A stretch of 64,000 nucleotides of DNA from Marinilabilia salmonicolor JCM 21150 (GTDB lineage Bacteria; Bacteroidota; Bacteroidia; Bacteroidales; Marinilabiliaceae), in contig NZ_AJKI01000027.1 in assembly GCF_000259075.1 (NCBI RefSeq), forward strand, positions 33,799 through 97,798. The letters run 5' to 3'. Below the pieces are notes generated by a model that worked only from the letters and a program-made list of their open reading frames with translations, searched no databases and was not told where the DNA came from. Positions 24,522-32,720 of this stretch are shown piece by piece. Both the position numbers and the translations under genes were made by a program. Numbering within the stretch: position 1 is the first letter of the stretch; each line of letters starts with the position of its first letter.

Positions 24522-26057
24522 TTAATCATAAAAAACATCTGCAAACACCTTTTCAATGATCCCTATCTCTGAATCTGACAAATCGGAAAATTCCTTATCT
24601 TTAGCTCTCTTAGACAGCTTTCCTTCATTTTGTTCCAAAAAACGAACTAAAAGTGCCACCGTTTTGTCCGGCATTTCAAATTCATCATCCAAAAAATGCT
24701 TAAATCTGTCATATTGGGCCAGGTATTTCACCTCCTGAGGAATGATGTTAAAAATGGTATCAGCAACGCAATCGTATAAAAACTCTGCCTGAGGGGTTGC
24801 ATCAAAATAACGATAGAAATCAATGGTTTCATTTTGCACCGTCACATTATTGTCGGCGGTTTGCTCCCAATCAATAAAATCAAGAAGCGGATGTGAATAT
24901 TGTTGAAGAATATTCCTGTAATCAGTTATGTGATCCAGAATAGATGTAGAAACAGGAAAAATAACCCCCTGTTTGGTAAAACCCTTTCTGGCCAGAATGT
25001 GATGTATCAAATAACGATGAATACGCCCATTGCCATCCTGAAACGGATGAATAAAAACAAACCCGAAGGCCACGATTGCAGCAGCCACAACAGCATCAAT
25101 CTCTTCCTCTTCCAACAAATAACCTGTAGCGATGAGCCCTGACATAAGTTGTTCAAGATCCTGCCAACGAGCAGAAATGTGTTCAGGTACCGGTTCTCCT
25201 GTTAACCGGTCATGCTCCCCGACAAAACCACCTTCACGGCGAAAACCCAACATTACAAACCGTGTATTTTCAATCACCATTTGTTGCAACCGAAGCAGTT
25301 CATCCTTACTTAGTGCATTCGCTCCCGCCTGACCGATTGCGTTGCCCCAACGAGCAGCACGCTTGCTTTTAGGACTTTCTCCTTCAATGGAAAAAGAAGC
25401 TTTAGAATCCTTTAATAATAAAAAGGCGGAGGCTCGTTGTAAAAGATCTTTACCGACTCTGCTCAAACGTTTATCCTGTTGCTCGGATAATGCGGAACTA
25501 CAATAGTTTATTAATTTTTCGGTTTTAAATACAAGCGGACAGAAATCTCGTGTCCCGGGCAAATTATTGATGATTCTATGACGCTTTGAACGGACTCCCC
25601 GGGTTACGAATTGCTTTTTCTCATCCAATAGATTCACGTAGTTTCCTTGTTGAATATCCGGCACATCCAAAAGATTCATCATCAGCCATTCATACAAAAA
25701 CCAGATTTTCCGGCTGTATTGCCCTGTTGGTTCCCGGGATATTATTGAAATCACCTCGGAGGATGATATCTTCTGAAACAACTTTTTAAAAAACAACAGG
25801 TTAATCCCTTCATACTTGATGGCAAAAATCAAGTGACTGTAAAGATTGTTTTCCGGAAGGTGACGGGAAGTAAATACCCGCCAATTGCCCTGCACGTACT
25901 GACGGTTTTTGTAACTAATCAGAACAAGTCGATCAGGCATGGGCATTGAAAGGCCAAGTCCATCAATAACAGCCCCGTAACCTGCAATGCTGGCCTTTTC
26001 AGGAAGTGTTCGTCCATGAAAAACAGTTACTTCTCGTGAAAAATTTATATTTTCCAT
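24522..26057 (-). CDS. Fic-domain protein (probable AMP transferase)
   Basis: A 511-residue protein with the Fic core motif HPFQDGNGRIHR starting at H337, the catalytic histidine and phosphate-binding loop used to transfer AMP (or another nucleotide moiety) onto a target hydroxyl. Residues about 220-227 (ASFSIEGE) match the inhibitory helix motif (S/T)xxxE(G/N), placing it in the self-inhibited class with the inhibitory glutamate in cis (about E225). The first ~100 residues are a domain I cannot place, and the C-terminal ~130 residues probably form a winged helix. It is divergent from the ATPase gene and surrounded by palindromic repeats. Target unknown. Confidence 0.88.
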   Translation of the reverse strand: MENINFSREVTVFHGRTLPEKASIAGYGAVIDGLGLSMPMPDRLVLISYKNRQYVQGNWRVFTSRHLPENNLYSHLIFAIKYEGINLLFFKKLFQKISSSEVISIISREPTGQYSRKIWFLYEWLMMNLLDVPDIQQGNYVNLLDEKKQFVTRGVRSKRHRIINNLPGTRDFCPLVFKTEKLINYCSSALSEQQDKRLSRVGKDLLQRASAFLLLKDSKASFSIEGESPKSKRAARWGNAIGQAGANALSKDELLRLQQMVIENTRFVMLGFRREGGFVGEHDRLTGEPVPEHISARWQDLEQLMSGLIATGYLLEEEEIDAVVAAAIVAFGFVFIHPFQDGNGRIHRYLIHHILARKGFTKQGVIFPVSTSILDHITDYRNILQQYSHPLLDFIDWEQTADNNVTVQNETIDFYRYFDATPQAEFLYDCVADTIFNIIPQEVKYLAQYDRFKHFLDDEFEMPDKTVALLVRFLEQNEGKLSKRAKDKEFSDLSDSEIGIIEKVFADVFYD

Positions 26058-26154
26058 ACAGCGTCATGAAAAACTAACATCACAAATATAGGTGAAAAGT
26101 GATTACTTGCCATGAAAAGTGATTAAAAAAAACAACGGTGCGTGAAAAGTAATT

Positions 26155-26293
26155 AAGGGGCCTCCCCCGAAGCATAGAAACAGAAAGATGCGTTTGTCTT
26201 GCCCCTCCCAAGGAGGGGGGCTAAAGGCTTCCCCCGAAACACAAAAATAGAATATTGGGTTTCTCTGCCCCCTCCCAAGGAGGGGAGATAGGG
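26155..26293. repeat. Two tandem P1 units
   Basis: Two about 65-70-bp copies, each GGCCTCCCCCGAA or GGCTTCCCCCGAA, an A-rich spacer, then CCCCTCCCAAGGAGGGG. They define the P1 unit best in this window. Confidence 0.65.
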
Positions 26294-26353
26294 TTTTGCT
26301 ATGGAAAATAGCAATATTATCATCATTGGAACGCACCATCAGAAACGTACCTT

Positions 26354-26440
26354 ATGAGAATAGCACCGGTCTTAAGGCCGGTGTGCTTATCCAGGACTAC
26401 AATCCATATCAGCCGGCTTCAAGCCGGCTTCCATACACCC
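26354..26440. repeat. P2 palindromic repeat
   Basis: CACCGGTCTTAAGGCCGGTG followed by AGCCGGCTTCAAGCCGGCTT. The order and spacing match the other P2 clusters. Confidence 0.65.
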
Positions 26441-26588
26441 ATAAAACTGCTGTGATGAAATTCCATACCTGAAATCAGCCCAAAAATCAAAAAATCTGAC
26501 TTTTTCAGCCAACTTAACATTTTGTTAAATAAAAACACGCCTAATGACTTGATTTTCAGCTCATTACCCGCGCAGCCACCGAGTCATC

Positions 26589-26720
26589 TTCGCACCTTCT
26601 TCGGGGCTTGTTCGACTCTTGTTCGGCCTTTCTTCGACTCTATAGAGTCGGAAAACAGTCGAACAACGGTCGAAGAAAGGTCGAACATGGTACGACGAAG
26701 GTCAGGCGAAGGGTCGAACA
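26589..26720. repeat. 11-bp phased inverted array of TTCG / CGAA units
   Basis: TTCG occurs at 26589, 26600, 26611, 26622 and 26633, exactly 11 bp apart. After a perfect palindrome GACTCTATAGAGTC (26636-26649) the complementary CGAA-type words occur at 26649 (CGGA), 26660, 26671, 26682, 26693 (CGAC) and 26715, again on an 11-bp grid. The block is about 132 bp, twelve units, and can fold into a long hairpin. A 94-residue ORF across it looks fortuitous. Confidence 0.75.
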
Positions 26721-26766
26721 AGTGTTCCAAATATTTAGTAACAAGCCATTCTTTTGTCTCTAAAAC

Positions 26767-26832
26767 AGATCCTTCGTCATGCTTCCTCAGGATGACATTT
26801 AACTAACTATCATTTTGAACCTGCAAAGAATC
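26767..26832. repeat. P3 inverted repeat adjoining the truncated HEPN gene
   Basis: AGATCCTTCGTCATGCTTCC, then TCAGGATGACA on one side and ATTTTGAACCTGCAAAGAATC on the other. It ends about 13 bp from the premature stop of the HEPN reading frame. Confidence 0.5.
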
Positions 26833-26844
26833 AATAAATTAATA

Positions 26845-27003
26845 TCACTGCATTCGGGCAGAAATAGCTTTAAATGCCTTTTCTATACTTTGTTGACAAT
26901 GGAAGGCAGCTAAATGAGTGAGTCGTTCATGAGAGACTAATGCTTTTGCTGCTTCAAGGTCATCTTCCGCAGCAGCTATCCATTCCTTAGACACTTTCTT
27001 CAT
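26845..27003 (-). pseudogene. HEPN-domain gene, truncated after 52 codons
   Basis: From ATG 27003 the frame encodes MKKVSKEWIAAAEDDLEAAK, then HLAAFHCQQSIEKAFKA, the first two helices of a HEPN domain, and stops at residue 52. HEPN proteins of this group usually run to about 120-130 residues and end with the RX4-6H ribonuclease motif, which is missing. The frame ends next to a P3 repeat, suggesting a deletion or insertion junction. It overlaps the upstream nucleotidyltransferase gene by 17 bp, the normal order for an MNT/HEPN pair. Confidence 0.7.
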
Positions 27004-27328
27004 ATACCAGAGTTCCTTCTTTCTCAATTTCTTTTTTCAACAAACTATCCATCTCCTTAAACTTTTCGTACATGGGTAATGTATAAACAAGAAGATCCAA
27101 ATCAGCCTTTTCACGCAAGGATGAAAGTGCATTAGCTATAGGTAATTTTAATGCCATTTTTTCAGCAAAAGAGCCCGGAAGTGAAAGATCTCTGGTAACA
27201 ACCAAAACATCTATATCACTATCGGCCTTATTCGTCCCCTTTGCATACGAGCCAAACAAAATTACCTTATGGATATTAGCTGATTTCAAAGAAGTTCTCA
27301 GCTGTCGAATTATTTCACTCCGCTCCAT
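26987..27328 (-). CDS. MNT-type nucleotidyltransferase (antitoxin-like)
   Basis: A 113-residue minimal nucleotidyltransferase with the motif GSYAKG...DSDIDV (G25 S26, metal-binding D38 and D40). In MNT/HEPN pairs this protein neutralises the HEPN ribonuclease, in characterised cases by adding AMP to it. Its partner here is truncated, so the pair is probably inactive or the antitoxin has been retained alone. Confidence 0.82.
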   Translation of the reverse strand: MERSEIIRQLRTSLKSANIHKVILFGSYAKGTNKADSDIDVLVVTRDLSLPGSFAEKMALKLPIANALSSLREKADLDLLVYTLPMYEKFKEMDSLLKKEIEKEGTLVYEESV

Positions 27329-27390
27329 TTCTAAACAAATTGTTTGAAATAAAATTAACGATTAATCAAGTAAAAAACAATAACAAGGTC

Positions 27391-27627
27391 TCCCCTGTAT
27401 CACAAAAATAGAAAAATGCCTTTTTATTTGCCCCTCCCAGGGAGGGGAATGAAGGGCCTCCCCTAACCCCTCCCAAGGAAGGGAATGGATCTTTGAACCC
27501 AAAAGTTTTTAAGATCCTCTCCAAATCCCAACATTTACAAAATCCTTACAGCCCCGCATCTCGCAAACCACCGGACTAACAATACAAAATCCACAACCAG
27601 TCCCCCTTGGGGGGATTTAGGGGGCTC
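27391..27627. repeat. P1L ... P1R repeat block
   Basis: Two P1L hairpins (CCCCTCCCAGGGAGGGG at 27430 and CCCTCCCAAGGAAGGG at 27468) and a P1R unit (CCCCCTTGGGGGGATTTAGG at 27602, then GGGCTCCCC) that ends four bases before the radical SAM stop codon. The 110 bp in between show no gene. Confidence 0.6.
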
Positions 27628-27630
27628 CCC

Positions 27631-28638
27631 TTACACCTCCTCATACTTCAACGACCTGCTCAACCACTTGCCACCGGATTTTTTGCTAAAAAAGGCTTTC
27701 CACAACCTCCGGTTCCAATGATCGGCACGCCTGAACTTCGAAAAGGAACAATTCGCCCAGGAAATATTTAATTGCGGGGCAGTATTGGGCGATACGTAGG
27801 TATAAACCAATTCTGCCAGGTCAGCATCCTCGTTTTCCTTCTGATAGGAAAGATCCAGGGTATTGGCCAGTAATTTCACGCCCCGGTTGTCACATTCGAT
27901 ACTTAACAGTTTTATTATCTGATTGTATCGCGGGCGTAACTCTTCAGTCAGCAGCTTTGTGTATTTACCTCCAATATCCATGATGGGCCGAACCTGTAAA
28001 GCGTCTATCTGATAATCCCCCAACACCTCAAAAAAACGTTCCAACTCTTCCAGATTGTCAGGATTGACGGTATAATTGATGCGGACCGACATCACATTTT
28101 TCTCCGGTAACTTCTCTTTCAGTTGAGTGAGCTGCTCCAGCAATTCCAGAAACTTCTCATAACTGGCACCGGTCATAAATTTCTCATAGGTGCCCTGCGT
28201 CACCCCGTGAGCAGACAGGATTATTTCGTTAACACCTTGTTCCGCCATATATTCCAGATCGCTCTTTTTCAGCAACTGCCCATTAGAGACAATCCCCACA
28301 TCGGGAACTTTGTATTGCTTTGCCAACCAAAATAATTCTTTGAACTGCGGATGCTTTGTTGGCTCTGCACCACACCCCACTATTAACTGAAAAGCCCGGG
28401 GAAACAATACCCGGGCTATCTCTTCAAATTCTTCTGTTGCAAGTGTTCCTTTATGACTCCGCCTGTGCTCTGGTGAACTGTAATTACACATTCTGCATGC
28501 CAGATTACACCCCAGCACCGGGTCTATCCGGATGGACAAATGTCGTAACCTCAAATGAGAGGCGGCAAACAACCCCAGGAGTTTTAACCGGCGGCTTTTG
28601 ATGCGTTTGTGGAGGCGGAGGAGGGAGTAGAAGTTCAT
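27631..28638 (-). CDS. Radical SAM protein
   Basis: A 335-residue radical SAM enzyme. The iron-sulfur cluster motif CNLACRMC (CxxxCxxC, about residues 45-52) follows LSIRIDPVLG. Later segments (ELFWLAKQYKVPDVGIVSNG, then LEYMAEQGVNEIILSAHG) fit the SAM-binding half barrel. No SPASM cysteine cluster is evident; a single cysteine-containing ISWANCSF lies near the end. The substrate cannot be read. Its start codon follows the rfbB stop without a gap, so it is translated with rfbB, which suggests a glycan or deoxysugar-related job. Confidence 0.85.
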   Translation of the reverse strand: MNFYSLLRLHKRIKSRRLKLLGLFAASHLRLRHLSIRIDPVLGCNLACRMCNYSSPEHRRSHKGTLATEEFEEIARVLFPRAFQLIVGCGAEPTKHPQFKELFWLAKQYKVPDVGIVSNGQLLKKSDLEYMAEQGVNEIILSAHGVTQGTYEKFMTGASYEKFLELLEQLTQLKEKLPEKNVMSVRINYTVNPDNLEELERFFEVLGDYQIDALQVRPIMDIGGKYTKLLTEELRPRYNQIIKLLSIECDNRGVKLLANTLDLSYQKENEDADLAELVYTYVSPNTAPQLNISWANCSFSKFRRADHWNRRLWKAFFSKKSGGKWLSRSLKYEEV

Positions 28639-29652
28639 TTAGTTAATTTTTTTTAAATACCAATCTATCGTTTTTTCAATGCCTGTTTCAAAATTCTCTG
28701 CTGCCTTCCACCCCAACTCTGTTTCAATCTTGGTCGCATCAATGGCATAGCGGCGATCATGTCCGGCACGGTCCTCCACAAAAGTGATTAATTCTTTATA
28801 GGATGAACCATCTTCCCTCGGTTGTTTTTGATCCAAAACGGAGCAAATATGATTTACGATAAAGAGGTTATCTCTTTCGTTGCGGCCACCAATATTATAG
28901 GTTTCTCCGCTTTTCCCTTTATGAAACACCAAGTCTATACCTGTGCAATGATCCAATACATATAACCAATCCCGTATATTTTTTCCATCTCCATAGATTG
29001 GAATTTGTTCTCCTTTCAACGCCTTTCGAATAATCGTTGGTATCAATTTTTCATGGTGCTGCTTGGGACCGTAGTTGTTACTGCAATTACTGGTGGTTAC
29101 ATCCATGCCATAGGTATGGAAATAGGCACGCACCAACAAATCGGAACCGGCTTTTGAAGAGGAGTAGGGACTATTCGGCGCATAAGGAGTATCTTCGCGA
29201 AAAAGTCCGGTTTCTCCCAAAGTACCATACACTTCATCTGTTGATATATGGTGAAAACGACATCCCTCATAGCCTGCTTTGTACTTAAAGGGTGCTTCCA
29301 TCCAATGTTTTCTGGCCACATCCAATAATGCAAACGTTCCGTTCACATTGGTTTTAATAAATACTTCCGGACCTGAAATGGAGTTATCAACATGACTCTC
29401 CGCGGCAAAATGTATTACTCCACGAATATCATTCTTCTCAAACAGGTATTCCAGCAGCTCCCGATTACAAATATCTCCTTTTACAAACTCATAATTTGTA
29501 GCACCCTCTATTTCCAGCAGGTTATCCAAATTTCCTGCGTAAGTCAACTTATCCAGGTTGATGATTTTGCAATCTTGATATTTATTTACGAAAAAAGGAA
29601 CAAAATTGGCTCCGATGAATCCGGCTCCTCCGGTTATGAGTATTGATTTCAT
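28639..29652 (-). CDS. rfbB: dTDP-glucose 4,6-dehydratase
   Basis: A 337-residue extended short-chain dehydrogenase converting dTDP-glucose to dTDP-4-keto-6-deoxyglucose with bound NAD. The Rossmann motif is TGGAGFIGANF near the N-terminus, and the active site reads HISTDEVYGTLGE (T-D-E triad) and YSSSKAGSD (YxxxK). ATG 29652 (MKSILITGG) is preferred over an ATG 33 bp upstream. Part of the rfbA-rfbC-rfbB set; R1 copy D separates it from rfbC. Confidence 0.95.
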   Translation of the reverse strand: MKSILITGGAGFIGANFVPFFVNKYQDCKIINLDKLTYAGNLDNLLEIEGATNYEFVKGDICNRELLEYLFEKNDIRGVIHFAAESHVDNSISGPEVFIKTNVNGTFALLDVARKHWMEAPFKYKAGYEGCRFHHISTDEVYGTLGETGLFREDTPYAPNSPYSSSKAGSDLLVRAYFHTYGMDVTTSNCSNNYGPKQHHEKLIPTIIRKALKGEQIPIYGDGKNIRDWLYVLDHCTGIDLVFHKGKSGETYNIGGRNERDNLFIVNHICSVLDQKQPREDGSSYKELITFVEDRAGHDRRYAIDATKIETELGWKAAENFETGIEKTIDWYLKKIN

Positions 29653-29734
29653 AAATTTCAATGGATTTAAAATACAAAGCAGCAAGAGCTTTAAACCTTT
29701 TCTAAAAAGATAAAAGACATTACAATTTAACCAT

Positions 29735-29930
29735 TATTGTTCTTTTTGGCATTGCCCCAAAAAAAAACCCAAAAAGTCTAGTCCGCTTAACCCTATCCCC
29801 CTGCGAAAGCCAAAATATCTGGCCCTTGCACAAGGCCATGACAGTCGCCCATTTTGCCTTCCCGCTAACCGCCGGCCCGGAAAGCGAACAGGCTCACGCG
29901 CCTTTTTGGATAGATAAAAGTTTTCAGTAC
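29735..29930 (+). repeat. R1 multi-hairpin intergenic repeat, copy D
   Basis: Lies 3' of rfbC and 5' of rfbB. The closing stem is GTCCGCTT (29781-29788) with AAGCGAAC (29882-29889, one mismatch). The inner stem GCCAAAAT / ATTTTGCC also has one mismatch; this copy is the most decayed and has no long tail. Confidence 0.75.
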
Positions 29931-29985
29931 TACGAACATTCTCTTGAGAAGCAAACAACTAAAAATTCCTTTTACATGTGCAGGT

Positions 29986-30546
29986 TTAGTTCGAAATTAA
30001 AAAAGGATTTACTGTATCCTTCAAAGGTTTTAAAGTTTTATCCTTTTCTGACAACAACACTTCGTTGTTTGGAAGTTGCCAGTCAACACCAATCTCAGGG
30101 TCATTCCAAATAATTCCGGAATCATGTTCCGGGGCATACCAATTATCCACCTTGTAGGAAAAGATGGCAGTCTCGCTTAAAACAACAAACCCGTGAGCAA
30201 AGCCACGGGGAACAAACAACTGTCTTTTATTTTCGGCAGACAATGTTACGGCGACATATTTTTTGTAAGTTGGAGAGTCTTTTCTCAAATCAACTGCAAT
30301 GTCCAACACCTCTCCCTCAATACATCGTACCAGTTTTGCCTGGTTGTAAGGTGGTAGCTGAAAATGCAGCCCTCTTAAGACGCCTCTCGAAGAGCGTGAC
30401 TCATTGTCCTGCACAAAATCAACCTTGCCGATATGTTCTTCAAATTGTTTTTGATTGTAGGATTCAAAGAAATAGCCCCGATGATCTCCAAATACTTTCG
30501 GTTCTATGATTACGCAATCTTCTATTTCTGTAGGAATAAACTTCAT
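29986..30546 (-). CDS. rfbC: dTDP-4-dehydrorhamnose 3,5-epimerase
   Basis: A 186-residue cupin-fold epimerase acting on dTDP-4-keto-6-deoxyglucose. Signatures: DHRGYFFESYNQKQFE, VLRGLHFQLPPYNQAKLVRC (catalytic histidine in LRGLHFQ) and FVPRGFAHGFVVLSE. Length is standard. The gene starts two bases after the rfbA stop, so the two are one transcript. Confidence 0.95.
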   Translation of the reverse strand: MKFIPTEIEDCVIIEPKVFGDHRGYFFESYNQKQFEEHIGKVDFVQDNESRSSRGVLRGLHFQLPPYNQAKLVRCIEGEVLDIAVDLRKDSPTYKKYVAVTLSAENKRQLFVPRGFAHGFVVLSETAIFSYKVDNWYAPEHDSGIIWNDPEIGVDWQLPNNEVLLSEKDKTLKPLKDTVNPFLISN

Positions 30547-30548
30547 TG

Positions 30549-31427
30549 TTACTTTCTTTCTGCCAGAGACAATAAATATTGCCCGTATTGATTCTTACTT
30601 AAACTTTCTCCTATCTTCCTTAATTGGCCCTTATTGATCCATTTCTGTTGATAAGCTATTTCTTCAGGGCAGGCCACTTTCAATCCAATTCTTTTCTCTA
30701 AAGTTTCAATAAACTGACTTGCTTCCAAAAGTGATTCATGGGTTCCGGTATCCAACCAGGCAAATCCCCGCCCCATCAATTCGACTTTCAACTTTCCTTG
30801 ATCAAGATATTCCTGGTTTACACTGGTAATTTCCAACTCACCTCTGGAACTGGGTTTAACTTCTTTAGCCATTTTTATTACAGAATTGGGATAAAAATAC
30901 AACCCCACTACAGCGTAGTTTGACTTAGGTTCTTCAGGTTTTTCTTCGATTGAGGTAACATTGCCTTGCTCATCAAAAGTACATACCCCATATCTCTCAG
31001 GATCGCTTACCCAATAACCAAATACAGTGGCTTTTTTCTCCTCTGAAACAGTTTTAACAGCACTGCTTAATAACTCCACAAATCCATGACCATAGAAGAT
31101 GTTATCTCCCAAAACCAAACAAACATCATCATCTCCGATAAAATCCTCTCCAAGAATAAATGCCTGTGCCAATCCATCTGGTGACGGTTGAACCACATAA
31201 GAGAGTTCTATTCCCCACTGACTTCCATCTCCCAATAGTCTTTTGAAAGAAGATTGATCTTCAGGAGTTATTATTATCAATATTTCCTTTATCCCAGCCA
31301 ACATTAATGCTGACAAAGGATAATAAATCATTGGTTTATCGTAAACAGGTAATAACTGCTTACTGGTAGATAATGTGATTGGATGTAAACGGGTGCCAGA
31401 GCCTCCGGCCAGGATTATGCCTTTCAT
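30549..31427 (-). CDS. rfbA: Glucose-1-phosphate thymidylyltransferase
   Basis: A 292-residue nucleotidyltransferase making dTDP-glucose from glucose-1-phosphate and dTTP, the first step of dTDP-deoxysugar synthesis. Signatures: [46 protein letters not shown] and [18 protein letters not shown]. Length is standard. It leads the rfbA-rfbC-(R1)-rfbB-radical SAM order. No rfbD reductase is found in the window, so the final sugar need not be rhamnose unless rfbD lies elsewhere. Confidence 0.95.
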   Translation of the reverse strand: MKGIILAGGSGTRLHPITLSTSKQLLPVYDKPMIYYPLSALMLAGIKEILIIITPEDQSSFKRLLGDGSQWGIELSYVVQPSPDGLAQAFILGEDFIGDDDVCLVLGDNIFYGHGFVELLSSAVKTVSEEKKATVFGYWVSDPERYGVCTFDEQGNVTSIEEKPEEPKSNYAVVGLYFYPNSVIKMAKEVKPSSRGELEITSVNQEYLDQGKLKVELMGRGFAWLDTGTHESLLEASQFIETLEKRIGLKVACPEEIAYQQKWINKGQLRKIGESLSKNQYGQYLLSLAERK

Positions 31428-31595
31428 ATTGTTAACAGTTTAACTTTAAAATTGTTATCAGGCGGGAAGGCGGAAATTGCTTCACAACGGTCGACATGAC
31501 CGACAATTGTAAAATACTGAGAGGAACTAATATTAAATTACGAACCGATTGTTAAAGTGGCACATTGCAACTTCACCCTATAAAATTATTTGAAA

Positions 31596-32720
31596 TTATT
31601 TGAAATTTATTTCTCCTGAATGTTTTTGAACGATATTTTGAATCTTCTCAATAAAGTGCTCCTCATTAAATTTTAAAGAGTGTTGAAAAATAAATCTTGA
31701 ATTGAACGAAAGACTTTGTGATAATTTAACAGCCTCAATTAAATCATTTTTAGTCTGATTTTCAAATAATATTGCAGTGCATTCTTCCTCATTTCTACCA
31801 TTGTATGGAATCATTGTTTCTAAAACACCACCTTCTCCAAATGCTATTACAGGTTTTCCTGCAGATATTGATTCCAACGGAGTAATACCGTAATCTTCAC
31901 GTTGTGGAAAAATAAAAGCCTTGCAATGTGTATACAACTTATCAAGTTCATTATCACTTATTCCCTCTCTGAATTCAATATTTGTTTTTGATAATGTTTT
32001 TAGTCGATTTTTTTGAGTACCCTTTCCAACAATAATTAATTTCTCCTTTAAATCATTAAAGGCTTCAATAGCAAGATCAACTTTCTTATATGGTTCTAAT
32101 CTTGAAACCAACAAATAATAATCCTTTGGATTTGCTTTGTAATTTTTTTGAGATACACCAGTTGGTGGATTGACGATATAATCCGAATTTCTATTGTAAT
32201 GTTCCTTTATCGCTAGAGAAGTAGTTTTACTATTTGCAATAAAAATATTTACCCTATTTGCACTTTTATAATCAACTTTTCTATAGTGACTAATCAGGGC
32301 ATCAAAGATTCTCTTCTTTATTCTTCCCGCGTTTTTATACTGATTATATGAATTAGGATTCCATAACAAGCGAAAAGGTTGGTGACAATAGGAAATTACT
32401 ATTGTTTGTTTTCCAAACTTAGCATATTTGGCACCTGTAGTTGTTGACTGTAGCACTACATCGTAATTACTTAAATCAATCGACTTTGCAGCCCAAGCAC
32501 CAATAGGAAAAAATAATTTGCGATAAGAATACTCATCTTTTGCAATTTTTTGATACCATGTGGTGTTAATTTTATAGTTTGAAAATTCAGGAAACGAATT
32601 TTCGGGATAGTACACGGTAGAAAAAATATCAGCATTAGGAAATGCCTTAAGAAAGGATAAGAATACACGTTCTGCACCTCCTCTGCATATGATTCCATCG
32701 TGAATTAGGGCTATTTTCAT
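31596..32720 (-). CDS. Glycosyltransferase family 4 protein
   Basis: A 374-residue GT-B glycosyltransferase. The N-terminus reads ALIHDGIICRGGAERVFLSF, the acceptor-side GGAE loop. The donor site includes SRLEPYKKVDLAIEAF and the EX7E-type region DYGITPLESISAGKPVIAFG. The sugar specificity is unknown. It overlaps the upstream glycosyltransferase gene by four bases. A/T content is clearly higher than in rfbA, as in all genes up to wzx. Confidence 0.9.
   Translation of the reverse strand: MKIALIHDGIICRGGAERVFLSFLKAFPNADIFSTVYYPENSFPEFSNYKINTTWYQKIAKDEYSYRKLFFPIGAWAAKSIDLSNYDVVLQSTTTGAKYAKFGKQTIVISYCHQPFRLLWNPNSYNQYKNAGRIKKRIFDALISHYRKVDYKSANRVNIFIANSKTTSLAIKEHYNRNSDYIVNPPTGVSQKNYKANPKDYYLLVSRLEPYKKVDLAIEAFNDLKEKLIIVGKGTQKNRLKTLSKTNIEFREGISDNELDKLYTHCKAFIFPQREDYGITPLESISAGKPVIAFGEGGVLETMIPYNGRNEEECTAILFENQTKNDLIEAVKLSQSLSFNSRFIFQHSLKFNEEHFIEKIQNIVQKHSGEINFK

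Noticed and set aside
26589..26720. CRISPR array
   Set aside because: The units are 11 bp, contiguous and inverted at the centre; there are no unique spacers and no cas genes.
26522..26806. 94-codon ORF over the 11-bp array
   Set aside because: Its arginine- and serine-rich translation simply reflects the TTCGAC/GTCGAA repeats, and no start context or homology is visible.
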